The notes under the pieces are model-generated. The model was not told the DNA's origin. It saw only the letters and a program-made list of their open reading frames with translations, and searched no databases. Below are positions 42,701 through 53,439 of a DNA stretch of 64,000 bases, piece by piece. Origin of the DNA: Symsagittifera roscoffensis (taxonomy: Eukaryota > Xenacoelomorpha > Acoela > Convolutidae); the NCBI RefSeq assembly GCF_963678635.1, contig NC_087064.1:32836369-32900368 (forward strand), written 5' to 3'. The position numbers and the translations under genes are program-made. Within the stretch, counting starts at the first letter, position 1. Every line of letters starts with the position of its first letter.

Positions 42701-45700
42701 CTTCACGATAAAATTCTTTTTGGAATTTCAAGAATCTTTTATATTTGACTTTTTTAAAAGACTAAACCAATTTGAGAAAATGGATAAACTGATAACTTTT
42801 TTCATTCAGTTGGGAACTCTGAAAATCATTATTCAATTTTCAAAGTAAAATGCCTTGACCATTTTTCCTCCCATTTGAATTTTTGGGTGATATATTACAA
42901 TAGGTGGTAAATTTGAGTATAGTGCATGTATTAAATTTGAGAACTATAATGCATAATATAGTCATTTCACTTTCAATCACTTGTACTAAGACTAAGATAG
43001 TTTTTTTAAATACATTACTGTGTCAAATGAAATGCTATTCATAATTTCACATTTTACGCATCTTTTGCCTAAAAATTTGGCTTTAAATTAATTTTTAAGT
43101 AATGTGCGAAGTATAACAAAAAGCGATGCAGCTATTGAAATTGATCCTACCACCTATTGTAATATATCACCAATTTTTGTTATTGAAGAGCTTAATTTGT
43201 CTTCCTTTTAGCAAATGAAGTTGAATTGATCTTGAAAAGAAATCGAAATTCAAACAGCGGAAAATAAAACTTGAGCGCAATCAAACTTTATGTCTGTTAC
43301 TGAAAAAAAAGAACATAGAACCACATGACATGTTTTTTTTCTAAATTCCAAATGCGTCAGAACAAATCAATTTTATGGCATGTTTATTTGCATTGAAGAG
43401 AAGAAAATCCAAAAAAGTGATTTCAAAAACATACGAATGGGACCATGTCTTCAGTTTATCAGCCACACCTTCTTTCCAAAGTCTTTTGATTTCAATTTTT
43501 TCAGAAATTTAAATCACTGTTCATTTTAAAATTAAAAACAGCCAGAGAATCAGAAAAAGATTGAATCATTTTTCAATTCTCGAAGAAAAAGTTATACCAA
43601 GTTAAGGCTCTTCTAATTTCAAGAACAATTTATGATTGAACTTTTTAAATAAAATTAATCAAATTTAAGCGAAGTGGATCAATGGATAAATTTTTTATTC
43701 CGCTAGGAAATCTTTAAATTAAAAACCACTCTCGAAACTAGAAGTCGCTCACTTTTTCGCACCATTTCAGCTTTTTCAGAATTAGAGAGTGCAATTTACC
43801 AAATGGATAGTTTGAATTGAACTCGAAAAAAGTGCAAATATACCGAACTTCATTCATAAATGCCTTAAATATACATGAATGCACTTCTGTAGATATTAGT
43901 GCATTTTGAATTTTAACACTTCTTGACAAAAACCAAAAAGACCTATATAAGTGAACATCACTTGGCTCTTTTACAGTTAACGAAAATAAAGAGTATTGGT
44001 TCCTTGTTCACGAATTTATCGAAAACTAATCAATAAAATTACGCGCATCCTTTCTCTAATATATTGGTGCTTCAGTAATAGAGCGGCATAATCTATACCG
44101 CATAAAATTTACATGTCATACCTGCACAATCATACCAGCACTCCTGCATCAGATCCGACAACTCATCCAGCTCCTCGTCTCTCACCTTCACCTGCACAAA
44201 CTCATTGGCCATCGAGATCAACTTCAGAATCTCCGTCTCAAAGATATTCCCATTCAGATTATCATTTATACACTCTATCGTGTGGAAGTTAATGTAGAAG
44301 TGGGACGCCGTTCTTCCCAAATCAGTCGGATACAAGTAACTATTTCCGCCTGTTTTCACATAACGAATCATTTTGGCATCGTCCAATCTTTTCGCAGCGT
44401 CTTCGATTATCTGTCTCCGATGATTCAACAAGTCTGGGTCGTGTATGAAATCATTGTAATCAACCGCATAAACTAGAGGATTCTGTTTCATTCGTACGAA
44501 AAGGTAGGTGTAACTCAACCACTGAACTGCGTCGTCAATCGTGTTCACAGTGCCCAAAACAATTTCAGCATTCAAATGGTCAATTAAACTTTCAACGTAT
44601 TGAGATTCAATTGGTGTTTGCCTGGTTAACAGATTTAAATAATGACTCAGTTTATTGTAAGCTGTCAAAATGTACGCTTCACCGTACGTGTCGTACTGAG
44701 GCCTGCCTGCTCGTCCAAAAATCTGCAGAACGTCTAGAATCCCGATATCAACAAAGGAACTTTTCTGTGCATCATAATACTGAGTTCCCTTAATCACAAC
44801 AGCGTGCGCGGGTAAATTGACGCCCCATGCTAAAGTTGCAGTACATACTAGTACTCTGATGTTGCCTTTTGCGAAATTCTTCTCGACGATATTCCTATCC
44901 TGTCTCAGCATTCCTGCATGATGAATCGAAAAACCATGCGGAAAAAGTTCGCGCAATTCCTTATTTCTCGACTTATCTACGTCTCGTTTGGCGTCTAGAT
45001 ATTCCTTCTTCCAGGTTTCGGCCATGAATGTTTCCTGTTCGTTTTTCGACATGGCTCGTTCCTTTAAAGCTTGGGCTGTTTTCACAGTTCCAGATCGAGA
45101 GTGAACAAAAACCATACACTGATACCCGCGTTGAACAACTTGCTTTAATTTATCATAGCAAACATCATCCAAATCCATCATCTGCTTGATAATATTTGTC
45201 GATTTAATCCCCACAAAATTCTGGCTCAAAGGAACTGGTCTAAAGCGGCTGTCAAAATAGAACAAGCCTTTGTAAGGATTCACTCTTAGGAACCGCGCAA
45301 CGTCTAAATAATTAGGCAACGTAGCCGAAAGAGCAACTAGACGAATTCTAGACTGCGTGCTTTCAATCTGACGCAGTGTTCTCGCAACCAAAGTTTCGAT
45401 TACCGATCCTCGATCTTCATGAAGCAAATGAACCTCGTCAATGATCAAAAGTTTCACACTTTGAACCAAACCGGCATCGCCACTGCTTTTACGAGTTACA
45501 ACATCCCATTTTTCAGGTGTGGTCACTAGCATTTGGGTTTTCATGATCTCTGTCTTGCTTAACTGCATATCGCCTGTTAGTTCCTTAACAGAAAGACCCA
45601 AAGGTCCCAATCTTTTGCCAAAGTTATCTGTCATTTCAGCCGCCAGTGCTTTCATCGGAGCAACATAGACGATCTTAAAGTCCTTTTTCTCGACTACATC

Positions 45701-48700
45701 GCCTTTTACGTGCATTCCAACTTCGTGTAAAATAGTCAGCAAAGCTATGTTCGTTTTACCTGCCCCTGTCGGCGCACTGATCAGAAGATTCTCACTTGAT
45801 AGCAAAGCTGCTGGGTATACTACGCTTTGAATTAGATTCAACTGTTTGAAGCCTTGGAACGCCGCTTGCGCATACTTCGGGAGACTTGTGACTTGAATTC
45901 GGTCTTTGCCGACGTCAGTTGGAGGTTGTTTACTCGCTGGAATACTAACTTCTTCTTTGATTTCATCTGAAAAGTACTTGGTGTCTGCAGGCAGCATGAT
46001 CTTGAAACCTCCAGCGTTGGTCGCTTTTTGAGATATTTCTAGTTTCATATCATACACGTGTGGATATTTCGGCGTTTCAGCTGCCTGATACCGAATGACG
46101 GGCTCGTTTTGAGCAGCTGCAAGTTGCATTTGAGCTTGAGCGAAAGATCTGGAGATGCCTTGGTCATCGGCTAAAACTATGTCTAATTAGATCTTAGAAA
46201 TTACTATTTTCAATAACTCATTTTTGAGCTCTTAGCAAGCCTTAGCCTACGTCTTATGCCTTAGCCTTTGAGGGATTCAAAACGTAATGCATGTTCAAAA
46301 TCTGCAATTAAAACAGGCCAACTTTTCATTGATTTCATATAGCCATGTAGCCCCGGGACGTGACACCCAATTACAAGCTTCTATTGTTTATAAAAAGCTT
46401 TTGCTGACTTCAATTCGGTTTAACACCCATGAAACAATTAAAAAAACTCTGCTCTAAATTAGATTAAATTACGCAGTACATGTAAATGTGTGCGCTACCA
46501 TTGTCTTTGTTGTGCTGGTGTGCCTGCATCTGTAGCTTCCTGTACCTCTTCTCCTCCTTCCTCACTAGTTTCCGCATCTCCTTCTCCTCCCCACTCTGCA
46601 CCACAATCTGGCACCCACTCGCGTTAGTCTGCGGCAACTTTGGCAGGAATTTCTTCAACACCTGCAAAGAGCAAAAGCGTCACGTCGTTTGTGATAAAAC
46701 ACGGAAGCTAGCTGAAAAAATTGGGATACACCTAACATCTCACATACGAATTTTCTAATACCAATTCTGTTTTTTTTTAATCCGTATTACAATAAACTTA
46801 CCAAGGTTTTGAAAAAAAACCTATTCTCTTAAAAACTTTGAAATTCCAAGAAAAATTTATGATTGGTGCTTTTTGATAAAAAAATAACCCCAAGTCAGAA
46901 AACTGAATCAATACGCATAATTTTTGTTTCGCTGGGAAATCTGATAACTAAATTCCATTTTCGAAATAGGACGTCGATCACGTTGCTGTTCGATAGACGC
47001 TATTGTTGCTGTTTGATAGTTAATTAAAGAAATGAATTGAACATAAGAAATCAAAAACCAAATCGCAAAAAAAATCATAACTGAGCTCGAATTCTGGGGA
47101 AAAATCACCAAGGCCTATATAAGACTCACTATGCGCAGTACTCTTAAAAACATCTCACACCATACGTAGTCGATCCGATTCCACTACAGCCTGATATAAA
47201 TTTCAAAATGCACTTTTATTTAAGACTTAGGTTAGAATAAAAATTGCTTCGTAGAATTAAACTACGCTTTATTTGTGTAAACACTCATATTATTTACTGT
47301 TAAGTAATAGCTAATAAATTTTTGATTTTTTGTTTTTCTCAAGTTCACATAAAATATAATCACCTTGCAATTTTTCCGACCAAAACTCTTTTAATACTCT
47401 TTGAACGTGGCTGTTGAACGCTCATAGAACGTCACCATAATGTAGTCTCAGAAGCAAGAAGTTATTCTGAAAGCTCTTCTTAATTAAAAATTCACCTAAC
47501 AATCAGAAAATTCCAGTTAGTTTTTAGGCATTGATGAGAATTCGGATTTCTAAATGCGTCAGCTAGTCAGCTAAATGCAGTGTTTAAATTCGTTTTAACC
47601 AGGGGCGGATTTAAGAGAGAGCGGACCCCCCCCCCCCTCAAGGATCCGAGGCGGACCCAAAATTTTTTCTTAAGGGGCCTTGCCTTCGGCACCAATATAT
47701 ACTAATTTTAAGAGGGGAGCGCGCGTAAATAATAACAATAACGCAATTTCTTGGTCAACATTTTCGAAAAAAAAGTGTCAAAAAACCCTTTATTCGGCCT
47801 GCTCTTTCAAAATTTGGCCTACTGCGCAGAAACTTTGGCCAAAACGGACTTTTTTGAAGAGCTCCGAAAATCGATTTGATCGACCTAGAAAAAAGGTCAA
47901 CTAAATGTTCGAATTTTCTTTGAAAATCCTCCGCCTCCGCTCGAAAAAAAATCGTAGATCCGCCCCTGGTTTTAACAGTGCTGATAAAACTGTTGGGTGG
48001 CCCACTTCAAGAATAAATGGCGTTTCTCACCTGTGGATTGATTGTGTTTCTGGTATTGATGCCACTGCTGTTACTAGTCTGCTGCTCTCGATTCGCAATG
48101 TCCTTTCTCTGCTTTGAGACGGTGTCTTCACTCAACACTATGGCGTCACGATGCGCCAAGATTTCAATCACTAACTCAATGCTGAAATCAACACAGTGTC
48201 AAGAAACAAGGTAAGAACTTCAATTTACACAGAGTCGAAGCAGAGCTTCGCATCACTTGCGATACAGCAAAAAACGTAGCATTAACAAGCTACCAAGCAG
48301 AAAGTAACTGAAAATGAAAATAACTAAGTTGAAAAAAAATTGAAAAAATGAACACTCCTCTAATTTGTAAACATTTTTTTTGGAAAAAGATAAATTCAAT
48401 TTCAGAAAAACAGACGAGAAACACAATAAGCTTTTACTATTTTTCGAGCATTCACTAAATCGACAAAACGAGATTAGACGCCCATTAATCCGAAGACAAA
48501 AAATGCCAAGGGAAATTGTCATAAAAAATTTTAAGCGATTAAATTGATTGAATTTTCAACTTTTATACTTCAGCAGGCCTGATTTATTATAGTTAAACCT
48601 AATCATTTTTCCTCGTTAAGTCAAGGCAAAATAGTTTCACTAAACCGAGAAAAAATCAGCCGAATATTTTTAGGGCGAAAAATACAACAACAAAAAACTT

Positions 48701-50194
48701 GAAATATAACAGACAGGGTTAGTACATTTACAAACTACAGTAGCTTATTAATGACACTTGAAACTACTACAATGTAAACTGCTTACAGTGCGAAAAACAA
48801 TCCATGCTGTGGCAAATAAGCCGACAAAACATAAGCCGACAAATAATAGTCAGAATATTCTTTTTTTCAAGTAAAAAAAATCAACTTCAGATACCGAAAA
48901 AAAACATAGGGTACGAAGGCACCCGCATTGCATCCAGGCCCTTTCCCTTAAGTGGAAAGGCGCCTGGAACTTGCTAAGGTGCATTAATACAGCAATATCA
49001 ATGTCAAGTTGTTTACGGAGATAAATTTAGTTCCCGATTACGAGACACTTGCTCTCGCAAATCTACACAAACAATCACTTGTATATTTTAATGGTTTAAA
49101 ATTGCATTTTTATGAGTGTTGGTATGCTATCTATTTTGTTTACAGTTTTCCGCTCATTCAAAACATTCTCAGTTTGCAAAAGCATAGAAAAACAGGATTT
49201 TTTTTGTAAAATGCACTTAAAGTCAGCTCCACGACCCTCATGTTTGCACTCACAAATCAAATCCTAGCAACTCCAACAAATCCGACTGCAAATCTTCATT
49301 GGACTTCAACTTATTCTTCAGCAGTTCCATCACTGCACTCGCCATCTCGTGGACCCCTAGCCCTATCGTCTGCTCTTTCACACTGTATTTCGGCTTCAAC
49401 TGATCAATTAACCAATCAAAAGAGTGGACCACGTCTCCATTTGAAATAGTGCCATTTGATTGGCTGCAACCTTCTTCATCGAGAAAACATCTCACGTGCG
49501 GCAAGTTTCCAGTAAAAGGCATCAAAGTTATTCCAGAACCGAACGGTTTATCCATCAAGTCTTCGCTTTTCGGTGGACTGTCCAAAAGGTTCCATTGAAT
49601 GAGTTCAATTTTTGAAAGCTTCTCAAGAGCCTCGACTAAATTTACCGCTCGATTCATCGGAGTTTCATTATACTCGCCAAAATAAAGCTTTAGCTGATGT
49701 CTTTGCTCATTTGAAATGTATTTAGTCCCTCTTAGAACTTTAATTAGATATACAACTCCTGCTTGAATCTGTTTCGTGTCAACTTCTTTCCCTTGAAGTT
49801 CTTTGGAAGTATCCAAGAACTTCTTCATCGTCAACTCCAGCTCAGAGAGCTTTGATTTCTTGGCCTGATCTTTCAGAAATTGATTCAACAGATCCCAGCT
49901 CCACGAATCACTTTGAAATGATTCTAGCTGTTGCCGCTTAAATTCATAAAGCTCTGCTCTGGATTTCAATCCACTATTTAATAGCGCCTCTCTATCAAGT
50001 TCTGAACTATTTTCAAAATCCCCATTTGAACTATTTCCACTTGATTCAATTTGAATGATCCTTTCGAGCACTTCTGCGTAGGGCAAGTTCGATGAAAGTA
50101 ATCGATCTATTTTAGCCTGTCCATCGTTTGGCTCGTTTTTGGATGCTTTAACCTGATTAGTGTAAGAGGAATCGGTAGAACCTCCCCAAGCCAT
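35995..50194 (-). CDS. ASCC3: ASCC3, Ski2-like helicase with two cassettes (10 coding exons, 2262 aa)
   Basis: Exons, 5' to 3': 49254-50194, 48031-48181, 46499-46661, 44122-46170, 41856-42561, 41287-41576, 40728-40951, 39702-40487, 38823-39552, 35995-36743. All junctions are GT-AG and phases agree, giving 6789 nt; the human protein is of similar length (about 2200). An N-terminal ASCC2-binding-type region precedes cassette 1 (Walker A APTGAGKT 551-558, DEVH 663-666, SAT 700-702, [12 protein letters not shown] 901-912) and Sec63 domain 1, then cassette 2 (GAPTGSGKT 1410-1418, DEIH 1515-1518, [12 protein letters not shown]) and Sec63 domain 2, with an acidic end DSSSSDNE. The family splits collided ribosomes in the RQT complex and unwinds DNA for AlkB-type repair. 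Nothing essential is missing, so the gene is probably functional. Confidence 0.95.
36744..38822 (-). other. ASCC3 intron 9 with a SINE and a family C copy
   Basis: 2.1 kb. Contains one inverted-repeat arm (36946-36990), a family A SINE (37325-37560) and a family C copy (38075-38360). Confidence 0.6.
37325..37560 (-). mobile_element. tRNA-derived SINE (family A), copy 2
   Basis: Shares with the other copies CTTCGCAAACACTTG, GTAGAAATAAGCCTCGAATTAG and a clear box B (GGTTCGAATCCG on the minus strand). Box A is shortened (TGGTTAGTGC). Confidence 0.75.
38823..39552 (-). CDS. ASCC3: ASCC3 exon 9
   Basis: Acceptor TTGTTTTTAG; donor CAAG|GTAAGT. Encodes [19 protein letters not shown] and the start of Sec63 domain 2. 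Confidence 0.93.
39702..40487 (-). CDS. ASCC3: ASCC3 exon 8
   Basis: Acceptor GTGTTTAG; donor CAT|GTAAGT. Encodes DEIHLLG, the [17 protein letters not shown] motif III region, and [12 protein letters not shown]. Confidence 0.93.
40728..40951 (-). CDS. ASCC3: ASCC3 exon 7
   Basis: Acceptor CTGTGTAG; donor TCG|GTAAAC. Encodes [14 protein letters not shown] to [14 protein letters not shown]. Confidence 0.92.
41080..41225 (-). mobile_element. Decayed SINE (family A) in ASCC3 intron 6
   Basis: Keeps ACTTCGCAAACGCAAGCGAGAA and AAAAAGTAGCTCTA, but the tRNA-like part is degraded. Confidence 0.5.
41287..41576 (-). CDS. ASCC3: ASCC3 exon 6 (start of cassette 2)
   Basis: Acceptor GATTGTAG; donor CCGG|GTTAGT. 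Contains [17 protein letters not shown] and Walker [10 protein letters not shown]. Confidence 0.92.
41856..42561 (-). CDS. ASCC3: ASCC3 exon 5 (Sec63 domain 1)
   Basis: Acceptor ATGCTAAG|GT; donor GATAG|GTGACT. Begins [14 protein letters not shown] and ends in LLRIESDR, matching the end of the first Sec63 domain. Confidence 0.92.
42620..43975 (-). repeat. Family C repeats in ASCC3 intron 4
   Basis: One copy (42620-43330) is split by the MITE at 42886-43171; a second copy lies at about 43545-43975. Family landmarks are GAGAAAACTGGATCAA, TTTTATTCCGCTGGGAAATC, AACTAGAAGTCGATCAC and CCTATATAAGAGT. Confidence 0.6.
42886..43171. mobile_element. 286-bp hAT-like MITE with perfect 24-bp inverted termini
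   Basis: The termini, starting GGTGATATATTACAATAGG, are perfectly inverted at 42886-42909 and 43148-43171, flanked by identical 8-bp repeats AATTTTTG (42878-42885 and 43172-43179). It lies in ASCC3 intron 4 inside a family C repeat, whose two halves resume on either side. No ORF. Perfect termini imply a recent insertion. Confidence 0.93.
44122..46170 (-). CDS. ASCC3: ASCC3 exon 4 (helicase cassette 1)
   Basis: Acceptor AGTTTTAG; donor GCAG|GTATGA. One exon of 2049 nt holds the whole first helicase cassette, its winged helix and the start of Sec63 domain 1. Confidence 0.93.
46499..46661 (-). CDS. ASCC3: ASCC3 exon 3
   Basis: Acceptor CTCTTTGCAG; donor AATG|GTAGCG, phase 1, a weak donor and so the least certain junction of the gene. 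Encodes [20 protein letters not shown], alike in human ASCC3. Confidence 0.8.
46800..47145 (-). repeat. Family C repeat in ASCC3 intron 2
   Basis: Contains GAAAACTGAATCAATACG, TTTCGCTGGGAAATCTGATAA and GGCCTATATAAGACTCACTA, matching the copies at 33.4 and 35.0 kb. Confidence 0.65.
47600..47968 (-). mobile_element. CAGGGGCGGAT-type hAT MITE with target-site duplication, in ASCC3 intron 2
   Basis: Begins CAGGGGCGGATTTAAG, ends GATCCGCCCCTG, 369 bp. Flanked by perfect 8-bp repeats GTTTTAAC (47592-47599 and 47969-47976). Inverted relative to the 14405 copy. A run of C lies at about 47627-47637. Confidence 0.9.
48031..48181 (-). CDS. ASCC3: ASCC3 exon 2
   Basis: Acceptor TTGATTTCAG; donor CAG|GTGAGA, phase 0. 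[15 protein letters not shown] aligns with the human region ending in HREALL. Confidence 0.85.
48182..49253 (-). other. ASCC3 intron 1
   Basis: A hairpin module (about 48230-48270) opens the intron; a family B tail-like piece (TTCCCGATTACGAGACACTTG) lies at 49030. Otherwise nothing recognised. Confidence 0.45.
49254..50194 (-). CDS. ASCC3: ASCC3 exon 1
   Basis: ATG at 50194 ([11 protein letters not shown]). Donor GATTT|GTGAGT, phase 2. Encodes the N-terminal helical region, with LLELLGFDF joining to exon 2. Confidence 0.9.
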
Positions 50195-50217
50195 GGTTTA
50201 CATTCACAAAACTATCT
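50195..50217 (-). promoter_or_regulatory. ASCC3 5' leader with acceptor-like site
   Basis: Minus strand reads TTTCTATTTTAG and then 21 nt before ATG. The pyrimidine-rich tract and AG match a 3' splice site. Either a 5'-UTR intron or spliced-leader addition would explain it. No TATA box is evident nearby. Confidence 0.5.
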
Positions 50218-50515
50218 AAAATAGAAATTTTAAAAATAAAGCATCAATGCAATCGAAGACAATGCATTACGCTTGCTTTCGTTTAGCAAGAATCACGAAT
50301 CTGATAAAACAAAATTTCAATAACTGCTTTCCCTTTTTCAGATCTACCGGAGCTTTTTCAACTTTTACGCCGACAATGTTAATAGAATATAAAGCTTTAG
50401 TTAAACAAATTAAAGTTCCCAAATTAAAGCAACACAACAGTTGTATTGCAGAAAAATGGCACTGAGCTGCTCACACGTAGAAAATAGATTTCAAGCCGTC
50501 GAACGATGTGAAAAT
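50218..50515. other. Upstream flank of ASCC3
   Basis: No gene or repeat recognised; should hold the ASCC3 promoter or an untranslated first exon. Confidence 0.35.
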
Positions 50516-50517
50516 TC

Positions 50518-52690
50518 AACACAGAGGCGAAGCTGTGCTTCGCACCTCTTGCGATACAACAAGTATTGGATTCAAACAGCAAGACACTCAAGAAGTATCA
50601 AAGAGGACTTCGAAAGCTGTAACCCTAGAAAAAACAAGAAAAACAAAAAATGAATATCACACGAAAACGTTTTTCAATCCCCGAACAAAGCAAAAAGAGG
50701 TCACTAGCTCGATATATATTAAGCCGATACAAAACAAAAAAAATGAAGAAAAAATATGAAATTTAAACAAATATAGCTGGTAAAATTACAACCAATGTGA
50801 AGAAAAAATTTCGATTCGACCGGATTTTTAAAATGCTAAAACAACTTAAGCAACTACATTGAACTTTGATTGCACCAAATATACACAATTCTTAGATCTG
50901 GTAACTAAGCCGGAAAAACATAAGCAGACAAATAAAAGGATGAAATTTTTTTGAATTGAATTTTTACCGATTAAAAAAAACCGATCAAGGTCAAAGTCAA
51001 ACCCAGTACGTTTGAATTTGCCTTCACAGGTGTATTAGTTACCTCCAGGATAAGTGTACAAGAGACAGTACAAAAATTGAAATTGTTATGAAGGTCGCAC
51101 CAGGAAACGAAAAAAGTCTAGTACCCGTTTGCAATACCCTTGATTATCGCAAGGGTAAAATGATGTGGAAAAAGGCGAAGTGATTTGTTCTAGAAGCCGT
51201 TCGTTGAAAAAATAACTATAATTCCTCTGATGGCTAACACTAGATTTTGAACTAATTGATATGAGATTAATAGCTAGAGGTGATTTTGAGCGGAAACAGC
51301 GTGAAATTGGTCGAAAATTAATAGAATTAACTATTCCTTGTTTCAGCCCGTGTAATTTTTCTTTCTAAACTCATGAGTCTGAAAAAATTTGAGTGATTGT
51401 CTATCTATTGTATTCAAATTGCACAACTTTCAAACTTGCAATGATGGTAAACTACAACCCTACTGCACCTTTTCAGAAGCTACTAAAAAGTTTTCAACCT
51501 CACTATCTATTTTTACAGAAGATTCAAACATTTGATTGCAAAAAACACTTCTGCATTTTTGTTTTAATACCTATGTTTCTTTTTGACACTCAAGAAGTAT
51601 CAGACGCTCAAGAAGTATCAAAGAGGACTTCGAGAGCTGTAACCCTAGAAGAAACAACAAGAAGAACAAAAAATGAATATCACACGAAAACGTTTTTCAA
51701 TCCCTGAACAAAGCAAAAAGAGGTCACTAGCTCGATATATATTAAGCCGATACAAAACAAAAAAATGAAGAAAAAATGTGAAATTTAAACAAATATAGCT
51801 GTTAAAATTACAACCAATGTGAAGAAAAAATTTCGATTCGACCGGATTTTTAAAATGCTAAAACAAATTAAGCAACTACATTGAACTTTGATTGCCCCAA
51901 ATATACACAATTCTCAGATCTGGTAACTAAGCCGAAAAAACATAAGCAGACAAATAATAGGACGAAATTTTTTTGAATTGAATTTTTACCGATTAAAAAA
52001 ACCGATCAAGGTCAAATTCAAACCCAGTACGTTTGAATTTGCCTTCACAGGCGTATTCGTTACCACCAGGCTAAGTGTACAAGAGACAGTACAAAAATTG
52101 AAATTGTTATGAAGGTCGCACCAGGAAACGAAAAAAGTCTAGTACCCGTTTGCAAAACCCTTGATTATCGCAAGGGTAAAATGATGTGGAAAAAGGCGAA
52201 GTGATTTGTTCTAGAAGCCGTTCGTTGAAAAAATAACTATAATTCCTCTGATGGCTAACACTAGATTTTGAACTAATTGATATGAGATTAATAGCTAGAG
52301 GTGATTTTGAGCGGAAACAGCGTAAAATTGGTCGAAAATTAATAGAATTAACTATTCCTTGTTTCAGCCCGTATAATTTTTCTTTCTAAACTCATGAGTC
52401 TGAAAAAATTTGAAGGATTGTCTATCTATTGTATTCAAATTGCACAACTTTCAAACTTGCAATGATGGTAAACTACAACCCAACTGCACCTTTTCAGAAG
52501 CTACTAAAAAGTTTTCAACCTCGCTATCTATTTTTACAGAAGATTCAAACATTTGATTGCAAAAAACACTTCTGCATTTTTGTTTTAATACCTATGTTTC
52601 TTTTTGACACTCAAGAAGTATCAGACGCTCAAGAAGTATCAAAGAGGACTTCGAGAGCTGTAACCCTAGAAGAAACAACAAGAAAAACAA
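50518..52690 (+). repeat. Tandem duplication, period about 1,021 bp (family B based)
   Basis: GTATCAAAGAGGACTTCG occurs at 50595, 51615 and 52636; CTATCTATTGTATTC occurs at 51401 and 52422. Each unit includes CTAGCTCGATATATATTAA, a tRNA-like SINE segment, the CAATACCCTTGATTATCGC tail and a TTGCAATGATGGTAAACTAC segment. Units differ by about 2%, so the duplication is recent. Confidence 0.9.
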
Positions 52691-53260
52691 AAAATGAAAA
52701 TCATTTTTTTTATGTTCAAGTTTTCTTTAAAATTTTTGAAGAATTCCAAGTAGGGTTGAGTTTGAGCATTCGAACAATTAAATTTAGGGCCAAAGTCATA
52801 AATATCTCAAAAATAATATCAGAAATTTGTAGGAAACAATATTAGGTAGATAAGCCGACAGCCATTTAGCTGAAAATCAATCAAAATTGTTCGGCAAAAT
52901 CTTATTGGAGAATATGCATATACTACCCTAAATCGAAAGCCAAAAAAATCATCCGCAAAAAAATAATATCGATGTTTTATAACTATACATACAACCAATC
53001 TATCAAAATGAATAAAGATAGTTTGAAAAAAAATGCCAAGACAAAAGAACGCAAAATTAGCATCGGAACGAAACTTACGAAGCGGTAACAACACAGAAGA
53101 AACCTCAATAGAAGACCTTCATGCCGGAAAAAAAAACAAAAAATTTCTTATCAAAAATTTGAGTCCCCCTTTCTCGGTCATCAAACGATGCAATAAGGGG
53201 CCAGTAAGTAGATATAAACACAGAGGAGAAGCGGAGCTTCGCACCACTTGCGATACAACG
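52691..53260 (+). repeat. Dispersed repeat related to 24.3-25.0 kb
   Basis: Shares TTCCAAGT-GGGTTGAG, AAATTTGTAGGAAACAA, AGCTGAAAATCAA and CTTATTGGA with the 24.4-kb region, then TACGAAGCGGTAACAA. Ends with a hairpin module at 53221. Confidence 0.65.
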
Positions 53261-53439
53261 CAATCATAAAAAAAACAGAAGTCCAAAGAAAATGAAAAAT
53301 GTTGAACAAAACTAGGTAAACAAAAATGAAGGATACCTAGGGTCCAGCAAAATGTTTACGCCGAAAATATTCAAAAACATCTAAAATTATTTTTTAAAAT
53401 TGTATGCCCTTTCCCCCTCAAAACACACGCACATACACA

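Noticed and set aside
51393-52845. Repeated ORFs of 104-138 codons
   Set aside because: Same reason: identical only because the 1,021-bp unit was just duplicated; they run through SINE sequence.
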